Shown here piece by piece: positions 1 to 11,844 of a stretch of 64,000 bases of DNA. The stretch is from Crossaster papposus (lineage: Eukaryota > Echinodermata > Asteroidea > Velatida > Solasteridae), in the NCBI GenBank assembly GCA_037893245.1, contig JBAIAA010000809.1, positions 930,001-994,000 of the forward strand, in the 5' to 3' direction. The stretch's first letter is position 1. The number at the start of each line of letters is the position of its first letter. Position numbers and translations under genes: made by a program. A model generated the notes under the pieces. It did not search any database and had not been told where the DNA came from. It saw nothing but the letters and a program-made list of their open reading frames with translations.

Positions 1-433
1 AACATATCAGTAAACTTCAAACTTGCCCACTTCAAACAGTGGATAGGCAATAGAGTACCGAAGTATGACGTCAGTTGTCATACTAGTCGACTGAAACGTC
101 CATTGCGAAAGCACATGGAAAAGGTTGAGTAACTTTGACAGCCAAAAGATGACGTATTGACTTCGATACTCTATTAACAGGTATTCCCCCAGAAGGGGCT
201 TATAAACGCATGCCAACAACAGATTCCCGATTAACTACCATGGGTATTCCCGGGACTGAGCGAGGTTGGGTCAGCTGCCCAGTCGGCGGATGGTTACTCC
301 GCCGAGATCCCCGTGGTCCCCGGGGTCTCGAGGCCCGTCCCGGGACACCCCGTGACAAGGCCTGGCCACGGTAACTGGTCACCTTTCGTGACCACCTGGC
401 CAAGCCCGGGCACAGAGGGAAAAAACAACCCCA
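1..433. repeat. 433-bp direct repeat, copy 1 (LTR-like)
   Basis: Identical as far as I can read to 2396-2828 (offset 2395). The left limit is cut by the window edge. The shared part ends in CA (AACAACCCCA) in both copies, as LTRs do, and 2.0 kb separates the copies. I see no primer-binding site, polypurine tract or gag-pol between them, so a non-autonomous LTR element or a simple local duplication are both possible. The short open frames inside are duplicated noise. Confidence 0.6.
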
Positions 434-948
434 CCAGACAACACCAGTTGCCCTGAGATGGTCATAAAATTGATGAATAGAGTTAACTTTAATTGTCCTG
501 GTATAGAGACAAATTAAGTGTTAATAGTACTATTATTCATCTTTCCTCACTAGCCCCAAAGGCAGGGATGCCAAAGCTTAAACCCACCAACCAGTAATCA
601 TCAAACCAGGACCCAAATGGGGGACTGTGTCATTTCTTTACCCAGGGTGTGCCCAACCAGTTTAAAACTGGTTTGCATTGGGGCCCTGCACACCTCATTA
701 AATAAAATAACAGTACACAAAATTACAACATTTACAGAAAGTTACAGAATATTTACAGATGTACAAGGATATTTACAAGATTCCAATACACTAAAACCAA
801 TTCTGATTTACGAGATGGGCGAAAACCCGCAAAAAAACCTTTTGGGAGGAAAAAGAAAAGGGGAAATTCCCATCCGGCTCCACCTTACAATGGCAACCAA
901 GTTACAACTCCGTAGATCAGTGCAATTGGCATAATATTAAAAGTGTGT
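434..948. other. Non-coding; DIRS/Ngaro-like terminal sequence
   Basis: No gene. The block at about 810-900 (GGGGAAATTCCCATCCGGC) resembles 14315-14365 inside the Helentron cargo, where it lies near an SGNH-hydrolase remnant. A line at 590-625 (CAAACCAGGACCCA) resembles the spacer of the minisatellite at 1176-1765. Confidence 0.3.
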
Positions 949-1162
949 AGACCATGTGCCCCCTGTTCACATCCGTACCCAAATGCGCCCGGCAACACGC
1001 GCACGCATCACGCCCCACACAATCTAGTCAAGTGACGACATCAGAGGTCACCTAAATCAAAGGCGATCTGACCCGCGACGTCGCCCCCCGAGAAAAACAC
1101 GACGCGCGCGCACCACAGCCGGGCACACCCGAACACAGATGCAAACACGTGACGTCAGAAGG
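949..1162 (-). mobile_element. MITE-like element with imperfect inverted arms, copy 1
   Basis: The arms, beginning GACCATGTGCCCCCTG and ending CACGTGACGTCAGAAG, are imperfect inverted repeats around CAGATGTAAAC and GTGCCCGGC motifs. The whole unit matches 40856-41057 in reverse orientation. No coding potential, so a non-autonomous element is inferred. Confidence 0.55.
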
Positions 1163-1175
1163 CACACCGTCTATT

Positions 1176-1765
1176 TCAAGCCCAAACCAACCAACCAATA
1201 TCAAGCCCAAACCAACCAACCAATAACAAGCCCAAACCAACCAACCAATATCAAGCCCAAACCAACCAACCAATATCAAGCCCAAACCAACCAACCAATA
1301 TCAAGCCCAAACCAACCAACCAAATCATCAAACTAGGACCCATTAGGGGGAATCATTTGTCAAGCCTAAAACAAACCAACAAAATTCCTCCCCCCATAGG
1401 TCCCAGTATATCAAGCCCAAACCAACCAACCAATATCAAGCCCAAACCAACCAACCAATATCAAGCCCAAACCAACCAACCAATATCAAGCCCAAACCAA
1501 CCAACCAATATCAAGCCCAAACCAACCAACCATATCAAGCCCAAACCAACCAACCAATCATCAAACTAGGACCCATTGGGGGAATCATTTGTCAAGCCTA
1601 AAATGAATCAACAAAATTCTTCTCCCCATAGGTCCCAGTATATCAAGCCCAAACCAACCAACCATATCAAGCCCAAACCAACAAACCAAATCATAAAACT
1701 AGGACCTATTAGGGGGAACCACTTGTCAAGCCGAAAACGAACCAACAAAATTCTTCCCTCCATAT
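1176..1765 (+). repeat. 25-bp minisatellite with larger repeating spacers
   Basis: The unit CAAGCCCAAACCAACCAACC plus AATAT is repeated in three blocks (1176-1325, 1408-1553, 1641-1690). Each block is followed by a related spacer of about 80 bp containing AACTAGGACCCATTAGGGG and AAAATTCTTCCCCCCATA, so there is a higher-order unit of roughly 230 bp. Open frames here merely translate the repeat. Confidence 0.9.
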
Positions 1766-1989
1766 GTCACTCAACTAACCAATATGTCCAATTAATTATA
1801 TAAACCAGTTGATTGTGGTTTTGTACTAATCTCACACCAACCATTCCATACACCTACAAACTAGCATAGAATAAAAACTAGGTGAAAACAATTATTTTGT
1901 ATAACCCTCTTTTTGGCTCCCGTTTCAACGGGCGCTTTGTTATTGTGGGATATCCCCGCCAAACTCTAACTTGGGGTGGGCGGGTTGGG

Positions 1990-2222
1990 AGAGCGTCCGA
2001 CCAGCGAAAATTGTTTGGAGCAAGTGATCGATTGTATACGGTTATTCACCCGCTAGCCAGCGCACGCTCACACGCTGAGCGATGTCGGTCACCAAGAATG
2101 CGCCTTCCCAATTGTATACATTTCCAGACGTGCTTGGTACATTGATACACTGGTACGTTTCGATTTCGACTGTATCGTGGCTTGTACAATTAAGTTTATG
2201 CCTCTACGCACATAAACAGCTT
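1990..2222. repeat. 233-bp repeat, copy 1
   Basis: Matches 6384-6616 without visible change (offset 4394). Begins AGAGCGTCCGACCAGCG and ends CATAAACAGCTT. It contains two TTGTATAC motifs about 85 bp apart. Function unknown. Confidence 0.7.
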
Positions 2223-2395
2223 GTACAAAGACTCACGATCCAAAAGTTCGTTGACCTTGCCTCCAAACTTTTATTTTTCAAGTCGGACGTCTCAATTATT
2301 CGTTCACTATAATTGTATCACATAATATTATCATTAGCAACTTACATCCACAAAATCACTGGTTTTAGTTTTTGTTAAGCAGTTAACTTTTTCTA

Positions 2396-2828
2396 AACAT
2401 ATCAGTAAACTTCAAACTTGCCCACTTCAAACAGTGGATAGGCAATAGAGTACCGAAGTATGACGTCAGTTGTCATACTAGTCGACTGAAACGTCCATTG
2501 CGAAAGCACATGGAAAAGGTTGAGTAACTTTGACAGCCAAAAGATGACGTATTGACTTCGATACTCTATTAACAGGTATTCCCCCAGAAGGGGCTTATAA
2601 ACGCATGCCAACAACAGATTCCCGATTAACTACCATGGGTATTCCCGGGACTGAGCGAGGTTGGGTCAGCTGCCCAGTCGGCGGATGGTTACTCCGCCGA
2701 GATCCCCGTGGTCCCCGGGGTCTCGAGGCCCGTCCCGGGACACCCCGTGACAAGGCCTGGCCACGGTAACTGGTCACCTTTCGTGACCACCTGGCCAAGC
2801 CCGGGCACAGAGGGAAAAAACAACCCCA
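2396..2828. repeat. 433-bp direct repeat, copy 2 (LTR-like)
   Basis: Second copy of 1-433, with no difference noticed. It is followed by an A/T-homopolymer-rich stretch (2840-2910). A GC-rich core (2640-2815) contrasts with AT-rich flanks. Confidence 0.6.
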
Positions 2829-2839
2829 ACAAAACCCAA

Positions 2840-2915
2840 ACCATTTTTTTTTAAATTTTAAATTTTTATTTTTTTATTTTTTTTTATTTTTTTTTTATTT
2901 TTTTTAATATTTGTT
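2840..2915. repeat. T-rich homopolymer tract
   Basis: Runs of T broken by single A or AAA. Low-complexity sequence directly after the second 433-bp repeat; it may be a retroelement tail on the minus strand. Confidence 0.6.
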
Positions 2916-3120
2916 GTTTCTCGTTATGTTTCATTGCCGGAGATTGGGGTACTCCGGTTACAGTCTTGATGCATAAGTACAATAATTATCCTGATCAAAT
3001 TGTGAGGATTTCACAGCCCCTGCAAAATCCCAATGAGTCTGTCCGTATCTGCAACTGACAGAAAAATACCGTCTCACATAAAGTACTTGTGCTCGCAGGT
3101 GAGAACTGTGAGTGACAACC

Positions 3121-3356
3121 ATAGCCGCGTTCGCATTGGACTTTTTTTTTTTTTTTTTTTTTTTGGGTAAAACCTACGGAGAACCAAATTAAATCCAATG
3201 CGGACAGGCGGTAACATTGTCAAATTGTCAATTTTTACCCTCCGCAACAGTAAGATCTACAGGCCCAAGCTTCTAGCGGAGGATTTAACACCGTGAACTT
3301 TGACAATCTCGTACCGTAACATTTGACAATATTAAGTCCAATGCGAACGCGGCCTT
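3121..3356. mobile_element. TIR MITE, 'CGCGTTCGCA' family, copy 1
   Basis: Terminal inverted repeats AGCCGCGTTCGCATTGGAC (3122-3140) and its complement at 3336-3355, with a third related motif inside at 3187-3206 and a T(18) run. A diverged relative is at 58229-58606. No coding potential. Confidence 0.65.
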
Positions 3357-3534
3357 AGACTGATAACAACATCATTAGCGAGCTGCAGCATTGTTATTTT
3401 GCAACTTGTTAAGCGGTTTGCAATACAATCTATATTTACTTGTGACGTACGCTTTCCAAGCTATAGTATAAACGGGCCTTATATAGTACAGCCCGGGTGA
3501 TAATGCCGACCAAGTGAAGGTCCTGCAGATAGTT

Positions 3535-3674
3535 GCTCCTCCTTTCCCCACCCATGTCACCGCTGATTGAGGCGTTCTCAGGTTCTGCCTTCATGAGTAG
3601 CAGGCGCTTTCCTTTGTTCTCCCGATAGATCGAGACTGTCGCCGTCAACTCAGACATGTCCTCTGCCATCAGCT
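3535..3674 (-). CDS. Unidentified exon-like open segment
   Basis: On the minus strand a good acceptor (TATTCCTTTCAG) precedes an open frame, LMAEDMSELTATVSIYRENK then GKRLLLMKAEPENASISGDM, with possible donors at ATGG|GTGGGG. Amino-acid composition and the polypyrimidine tract look like a genuine internal exon. I do not recognise the protein and see no partner exons nearby, so it may be a stranded or captured exon. Confidence 0.3.
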
Positions 3675-3689
3675 GAAAGGAATACACAA

Positions 3690-4145
3690 GATCTGAGCCA
3701 GTTTTGCGTTCTTAGTAACATATAGTCAACAGGTGTCTGTTCCAAATTCTTCCAAGTACGTCAGCTCAATTACGTGATTTCCATGTCGTATGAATTTATA
3801 TGCGCCTAAGAAGTGGATAACTTAATTTGCTAATCTAACAATTAACTTCCTTTTCTAATCTAACAATTAACTTCCTTTTCTAATCTAACAATTTACATGT
3901 GTTAGCATGCTTTCTTTCCATTCCATTAACATCAATTGAAGCAATGCGTGCTCCTGATTTGCCATGTCGCTAAGCCAAAATGTTGTTATTCGGTTTCTAG
4001 GGGGTTATACTTTTTTTTTTTTTTGATGTCTAGTCAATAAGGAAATAGCAAAGTTGGTATAAGTTGTACGCCAATATGATTGGGTATTTCTTTTCCCACA
4101 CTCAGCTTGAGAACTTAACTTTTCACGCGAGTAACGTGTGATACT
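3690..4145. other. No gene seen
   Basis: AT-rich. The only notable structure is a short tandem of TTTTCTAATCTAACAATTAAC (three diverged units, 3830-3895) and a T(14) run at 4010-4024. Confidence 0.5.
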
Positions 4146-4385
4146 TCAATGCTTTTCCCCGTCCCGAATGTGTCTGTTTACTAAATCGAGCTTATTTTGA
4201 ATAAACTGTTCCACGATCACGGGGTTCAGTGCATCTTTCCCAACTTGGGATCCCCTGGTGAAAGCATTACGTACTATGCAGACATCACCCGGCTGACCTA
4301 CCCGAGAGTGATTATTTGGTGGGAAAGATACATACGTTAAACCACGCTTTACTAATCTGTCTAGAATGGACAACGCGTTTGGCGC
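4146..4385 (-). CDS. Unidentified open segment, about 79 residues
   Basis: The minus-strand frame reads APNALSILDRLVKRGLTYVS through FTRGSQVGKDALNPVIVEQF and ends LDLVNRHIRDGEKH before a stop. It has protein-like balanced composition. A weak acceptor (TGAATATTAG) sits at its upstream edge and no polyadenylation signal follows. No family recognised. It may be a terminal exon, or a fragment of a transposable-element gene. Confidence 0.3.
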   Translation of the reverse strand, partial: APNALSILDRLVKRGLTYVSFPPNNHSRVGQPGDVCIVRNAFTRGSQVGKDALNPVIVEQFIQNKLDLVNRHIRDGEKH

Positions 4386-6383
4386 TAATATTCAATGTAC
4401 GTGCTAACTGCTTATTAAATCACAACATAAGACCATGACAATGCCAGTGCAAGTTGATTCTGAACTGCGCAGGGCATCCTTGGAATCCTACAAGTATGTC
4501 ACAAAACATATGTTACCACCGTGTATTATCTGTGTGACTGATCCCCTAAATGATCGTAAGTGCTGCCCTACATTTTAGACTTCCTGGCGACCAGTTCCAG
4601 AATACAAAGAGGCGATTTTTGACCTTTCTAAACACTTTTGCAGAACTCCTTTACCATGATAAAGAAACCCACAGAAATTTGCTTATAAGCTTATAAGGAT
4701 AGTATGTCCTTGACGCCACCTGAACTGCGATTTCTACGAATCTGCGATGTCTACGTATGACGGAAGTTCAATGTGCAGTGTGCGTCCTTTTACTTAAGAC
4801 TAAGAGCTCTGTTTCTAAATTCGGCACCCTGAATCCAAGCTCCATGTTTGAATGTACAAATGCCAGTTTGTTCAAGTTAGGCAACCTAGGAATGTTTTAT
4901 TTAATTTGCAACCACAACATTATAATACAATACACGTACTTGCGTTACACAAATTTATAATTTGTTTATAAATCTGTTTACAATAGTAACAGCCGTGGCT
5001 TATTTCAAATGCGAGAGTTTATTATTTAAGCAAGGCCCACTTGGCAATGTGTTCAATCTCGTTATTGCCCTGTGTTGAATTTGGACTATATCTTCAACAT
5101 AAAGGCACTCACTCGTGTTTACAAGTTTACGTGTTTAAATAAACCATTTACACCTTCTGACAACGCCTCACACCGTCGAAGTACACTTCCAATGCCGAGT
5201 TCAGCCGGTAAACACAACTTTCCCGCCAATAGCTTGAAAACGTGCCTCCATGCCAACCATGCCCGGCAGCACGATGGTGGATAGTGTTTAGCAATTAAAC
5301 GTTGACGTTTATAAATTTGACACGTGCTTTCAGCTTCTAAACACGCTTACAACCGATATCAAAAGACGCATTACATAGATACTTCCCATACCCTATCGAG
5401 AGTAATATGACTGATACTGATAGTGATATTTTAAATAGGTATTTACCTCAGCTTATTTCTACCTTTCGAATTGCCACCTTGTTATTGTGTTTGTTTATTT
5501 ATATATGAAATATCTGTTTGTTAAATTATAAGGACGTAAACTTTTCTAACGTTGCCGGCAGGAACGACAGCTAAAAACAATAACTTAGGTTACAAGGTGA
5601 ATTTGGGTCTACGTAACCACGGGTACGCCGAATCTGGGAATTCCTTGACCTGCCCCCTTTGTGGGCGTTTATTCTAAAGGAAATATCCCGTCTGGCCGTG
5701 CGGGGAATCCAGCATGGTATTGGACTATTCCAAGTACCGCCCTGAATTGGTACCGTGTTACTGTTAGGCTAAGGGGCGCCCCATTTGGGCGCAGAAATTA
5801 AAAGGGGGGGGGGGGGGGGGGGCCCGTTATAGCGGCGCTGGAATGAGTTGGAGATTGTGTCCAAAGCCTGAACTTGGGTTACAAGTTTGCGATACTATGC
5901 ATTGCCAACCACAGTGTTTACAGAAAAAACGTTAGCGGCTCACCCGGTCTCTGCTCGTAGTGCAGCTCCCGTATAGACACCGCCGGTCGCAAAGTTGTGG
6001 TGCATGATGAGTATCCGATCGACTCCCGATGCAATAAGACCTCCTCCAGGCTGATGGGTTGGTCTATGCTATACATGCTGCTGGTATTACTTTATCAGCT
6101 AATCGCTGCTGAATAATGGCTGCCGGAGCCCCAGTTACCGGAGTGTCGGTCTGTGTGCTCGTGCCCGGACCAGTGTCTTGTGTTGTTGTCTTATTTCCCC
6201 GTCGACTTCACCTCACTTGCGGTACCTCTTTCAGCTTTGCTGTTGCTGTTTCCCTAATCTTGTCGTCGACGATGCTGGTCCCAGCTCAATTTCACTTATC
6301 AGACCGCTGCCTAAATTCAGACTTTAGCCAACAATCCGTTGAGCCAATTCTGTCTCAAATCTTCTCACACGAGAGCAATATCT
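4386..6383. other. No gene seen; poly-G run
   Basis: No convincing exon on either strand. A run of about 18 G lies at 5805-5822. The region 5880-6383 is more GC-rich and contains a short open frame, but without splice signals or recognisable motifs. Confidence 0.4.
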
Positions 6384-6616
6384 AGAGCGTCCGACCAGCG
6401 AAAATTGTTTGGAGCAAGTGATCGATTGTATACGGTTATTCACCCGCTAGCCAGCGCACGCTCACACGCTGAGCGATGTCGGTCACCAAGAATGCGCCTT
6501 CCCAATTGTATACATTTCCAGACGTGCTTGGTACATTGATACACTGGTACGTTTCGATTTCGACTGTATCGTGGCTTGTACAATTAAGTTTATGCCTCTA
6601 CGCACATAAACAGCTT
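6384..6616. repeat. 233-bp repeat, copy 2, abutting the satellite
   Basis: Second copy of 1990-2222. Its right end coincides with the first base pairs of the satellite array (junction near 6613-6617), so the boundary of the repeat and the edge of the array are the same. Confidence 0.7.
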
Positions 6617-9600
6617 TTGTGTGTAATTATTATATTTTGACCTAATTTGCATACAAATGCAAGGCTAACCCTTATTTATTATTTTAGGGACATTTAAGAC
6701 ATTTGGACAAAATCATATTGTTTGCATATGTATAATATTTTGACCTAATTTGCATACAAATGCAAGGCTAACCCCTTATCAATTAATTGAAAAGACATTG
6801 GTGAAATTTTGGGACAAAATCATATTGTTTGCATAATTATAATATTTTGACCTAATGTGCATACAAATGCAAGACTAACCCCTTATTCATTATTTTAGGG
6901 ACATTTAAGACATTTCGACCAAATCATATTGTTTACATATGTATAATATTTTGACCTATTTGCATACAAATGCAAGGCTAACCCCTTATCAATTAATTAA
7001 AAAGACATTGGAGACATTTTAGGATCAAATCATATTGTTTGCATAATTATAATATTTTGACCTAATTTGCATACAAATGCAAGGCTTACCCCTTATTCAT
7101 TATTTTAGGGACATTTAAGACATTTTTAGACAAAATCATATTGTTTGCATATTTATTATATTTTGACCTAATTTGCATAAAAATGCAAGGCTAACCCCCT
7201 ATCAATTAATTTAAAAGACATTAGAAACATTTTAGGATCAAATCATATTGTTTGCATAATTATTATATTTTGACCTAATTTGCATACAAATGCAAGGCTA
7301 ACCCCCTATCAATTAATTTAAAAGACATTGGAAACATTTTAAAACAAAATCATATTTTGTGTGTAATTATTATATTTTGACCTAATTTGCATACAAATGC
7401 GAGGCTAACCCCTTATTCATTATTTTAGGGACATTTAAGACATTTTTAGACAAAATCATATTGTTTGCATAATTATAATATTTTGATCAAGGTGCATACA
7501 AATGCAAGGCTAACCCCCTATCAATTAATTTAAAAGACATTGGAAACATTTTAAAACAAAATCATATTTTGTGTGTAATTATTATATTTTGACCTAATTT
7601 GCATACAAATGCGAGGCTAACCCCTTATTCATTATTTTAGGGACATTTAAGACATTTTGACAAAATCATATTGTTTACATATGTATAATATTTTGACCTA
7701 ATTTGCATACAAATGCAAGGCTAACCCCTTATCAATTAATTGAAAAGACATTGGTGAAATTTTGGGACAAAATCATATTGTTTGCATAATTATAATATTT
7801 TGACCTAATGTGCATACAAATGCAAGGCTAACCCCTATCAATTAATTTAAAAGACATTGGAAACATTTTAAGACAAAATCATATTTTGTGTATAATTATT
7901 ATATTTTGACCTAATTTGCATACAAATGCAAGGCTAACCCCTTATTCATTGTTTTAGGGACATTTAAGACATTTTGACAAAATCATAATGTTTACATATG
8001 TATAATATTTTGACCTAATTTGCATACAAATGCAAGGCTAACCCCTTATCAATTAATTGAAAAGACATTGGTGAAATTTTGGGACAAAATCATATTGTTT
8101 GCATAATTATAATATTTTGACCTAATGTGCATACAAATGCAAGGCTAACCCCTATCAATTAATTTAAAAGACATTGGAAACATTTTAAGACAAAATCATA
8201 TTTTGTGTATAATTATTATATTTTGACCTAATTTGCATTCAATTAATTGAAAAGACATTGGTGAAATTTTGGGACAAAATCATATTGTTTGCATAATTAT
8301 AATATTTTGACCTAATGTGCATACAAATGCAAGGCTAACCCCCTATCAATTAATTTAAAAGACATTGGAGACATTTTAGGATAATTTAATATTGTTTGCA
8401 TAATTATTATATTTTGACCTAATTTGCATAAAAATGCAAGACTAACCCCTTATTCATTATTTTAGGGACATTTAAGACATTTTGACAAAATCATATTGTT
8501 TGCATATGTATAATATTTTGACTTAATTTGCATACAAATGCAAGGCTAACCCCTTATCAATTAATTGAAAAGACATTGGTGAAATTTTGGGACAAAATCA
8601 TATTGTTTGCATAATTATAATATTTTGACCTAATGTGCATACAAATGCAAGGCTAACCCCTTATCAATTAATTTAAAAGACATTGGCGACATTTTGACAA
8701 AATCATATTTTTTGCATAATTATTATATTTTGACCTAATTTGCATACAAATGCAAGGCTAACCCCTTATCTATTAATTGTAGGGAAATTTAGGACATTTT
8801 GAACAAAATTATATTGTTTGCATAATTATAATATTTTGACCTAATTTGCTTACAAATGCAAGGCTTACCCCTTATTCATTATTTTAGGGACATTGGTGAC
8901 ATTTTGGGACAAAATCATATTGTTTGCATAATTATTATATTTTGACCTAATGTGCATACAAATGCCAGGCTAACCCCTTATCAATTAATTGAAAAGACAT
9001 TGGAGACATTTTAGGATAAAATCATATTGTTTGCATAATTATTATATTTTGACCTAATTTGCTTACAAATGCAAGGCTTACCCCTTATTCATTATTTTAG
9101 GGACATTTAAGACATTTTTAGACAAAATCATTGTCTGTATAACTATTATATTTTGACCTAATTTGCATACAAATGCAAGGCTAACCCCTTATCAATTATT
9201 TTAAGGGACATTGGTGACATTTTTGGACAAAATCATATTGTTTGCATAATTATTATATTTTGACCTAATGTGCATACAAATGCCAGGCTAACCCCTTATC
9301 AATTAATTGAAAAGACATTGGAAACATTTTAAAACAAAATCATATTTTGTGTGTAATTATTATATTTTGACCTAATTTGCATACAAATGCGAGGCTAACC
9401 CCTTATTCATTATTTTAGGGACATTTAAGACATTTTGACAAAATCATATTGTTTACATATGTATAATATTTTGACCTAATTTGCATACAAATGCAAGGCT
9501 AACCCCTTATCAATTAATTGAAAAGACATTGGTGAAATTTTGGGACAAAATCATATTGTTTGCATAATTATAATATTTTGACCTAATGTGCATACAAATG

Positions 9601-11844
9601 CAAGGCTAACCCCCTATCAATTAATTTAAAAGACATTGGAGACATTTTAGGATAATTTAATATTGTTTGCATAATTATTATATTTTGACCTAATTTGCAT
9701 AAAAATGCAAGACTAACCCCTTATTCATTATTTTAGGGACATTTAAGACATTTTGACAAAATCATATTGTTTGCATATGTATAATATTTTGACTTAATTT
9801 GCATACAAATGCAAGGCTAACCCCTTATCAATTAATTGAAAAGACATTGGTGAAATTTTGGGACAAAATCATATTGTTTGCATAATTATAATATTTTGAC
9901 CTAATGTGCATACAAATGCAAGGCTAACCCCTTATCAATTAATTTAAAAGACATTGGCGACATTTTGACAAAATCATATTTTTTGCATAATTATTATATT
10001 TTGACCTAATTTGCATACAAATGCAAGGCTAACCCCTTATCTATTAATTGTAGGGAAATTTAGGACATTTTGAACAAAATTATATTGTTTGCATAATTAT
10101 AATATTTTGACCTAATTTGCTTACAAATGCAAGGCTTACCCCTTATTCATTATTTTAGGGACATTGGTGACATTTTGGGACAAAATCATATTGTTTGCAT
10201 AATTATTATATTTTGACCTAATGTGCATACAAATGCCAGGCTAACCCCTTATCAATTAATTGAAAAGACATTGGAGACATTTTAGGATAAAATCATATTG
10301 TTTGCATAATTATTATATTTTGACCTAATTTGCTTACAAATGCAAGGCTTACCCCTTATTCATTATTTTAGGGACATTTAAGACATTTTTAGACAAAATC
10401 ATTGTCTGTATAACTATTATATTTTGACCTAATTTGCATACAAATGCAAGGCTAACCCCTTATCAATTATTTTAAGGGACATTGGTGACATTTTTGGACA
10501 AAATCATATTGTTTGCATAATTATTATATTTTGACCTAATGTGCATACAAATGCCAGGCTAACCCCTTATCAATTAATTGAAAAGACATTGGAAACATTT
10601 TAAAACAAAATCATATTTTGTGTGTAATTATTATATTTTGACCTAATTTGCATACAAATGCGAGGCTAACCCCTTATTCATTATTTTAGGGACATTTAAG
10701 ACATTTTGACAAAATCATATTGTTTACATATGTATAATATTTTGACCTAATTTGCATACAAATGCAAGGCTAACCCCTTATCAATTAATTGAAAAGACAT
10801 TGGTGAAATTTTGGGACAAAATCATATTGTTTGCATAATTATAATATTTTGACCTAATGTGCATACAAATGCAAGGCTAACCCCTATCAATTAATTTAAA
10901 AGACATTGGAAACATTTTAAGACAAAATCATATTTTGTGTATAATTATTATATTTTGACCTAATTTGCATACAAATGCAAGGCTAACCCCTTATTCATTA
11001 TTTTAGGGACATTTAAGACATTTTGACAAAATCATATTGTTTGCATATGTATAATATTTTGACTTAATTTGCATACAAATGCAAGGCTAACCCCTTATCA
11101 ATTAATTGAAAAGACATTGGTGAAATTTTGGGACAAAATCATATTGTTTGCATAATTATAATATTTTGACCTAATGTGCATACAAATGCAAGGCTAACCC
11201 CTTATCAATTAATTTAAAAGACATTGGCGACATTTTGACAAAATCATATTTTTTGCATAATTATTATATTTTGACCTAATTTGCATACAAATGCAAGGCT
11301 AACCCCTTATCTATTAATTGTAGGGAAATTTAGGACATTTTGAACAAAATTATATTGTTTGCATAATTATAATATTTTGACCTAATTTGCTTACAAATGC
11401 AAGGCTTACCCCTTATTCATTATTTTAGGGACATTGGTGACATTTTGGGACAAAATCATATTGTTTGCATAATTATTATATTTTGACCTAATGTGCATAC
11501 AAATGCCAGGCTAACCCCTTATCAATTAATTGAAAAGACATTGGAGACATTTTAGGATAAAATCATATTGTTTGCATAATTATTATATTTTGACCTAATT
11601 TGCTTACAAATGCAAGGCTTACCCCTTATTCATTATTTTAGGGACATTTAAGACATTTTTAGACAAAATCATTGTCTGTATAACTATTATATTTTGACCT
11701 AATTTGCATACAAATGCAAGGCTAACCCCTTATCAATTATTTTAAGGGACATTGGTGACATTTTTGGACAAAATCATATTGTTTGCATAATTATTATATT
11801 TTGACCTAATGTGCATACAAATGCCAGGCTAACCCCTTATCAAT
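6613..11844. repeat. 106-bp AT-rich satellite array, left part
   Basis: About 49 head-to-tail monomers of 103-107 bp. Each carries TATTTTGACCTAATTTGCAT, then ACAAATGCAAGGCTAACCCC, a TTATCAATTAATT or TTATTCATTATTT box and an AAATCATATTGTTTGCATA box. Two monomer types partly alternate (AAAAGACATTGG versus AGGGACATTTAAGACATTT). From about 8220 the order repeats with a 1270-bp period: the marker ATTGTCTGTATAACTATT recurs at 9130, 10401 and 11671. No coding potential. Confidence 0.97.

Noticed and set aside
1052-1569. Frames rich in PTNQYQ or LVGWFG repeats
   Set aside because: They translate the 25-bp minisatellite; no independent coding evidence.
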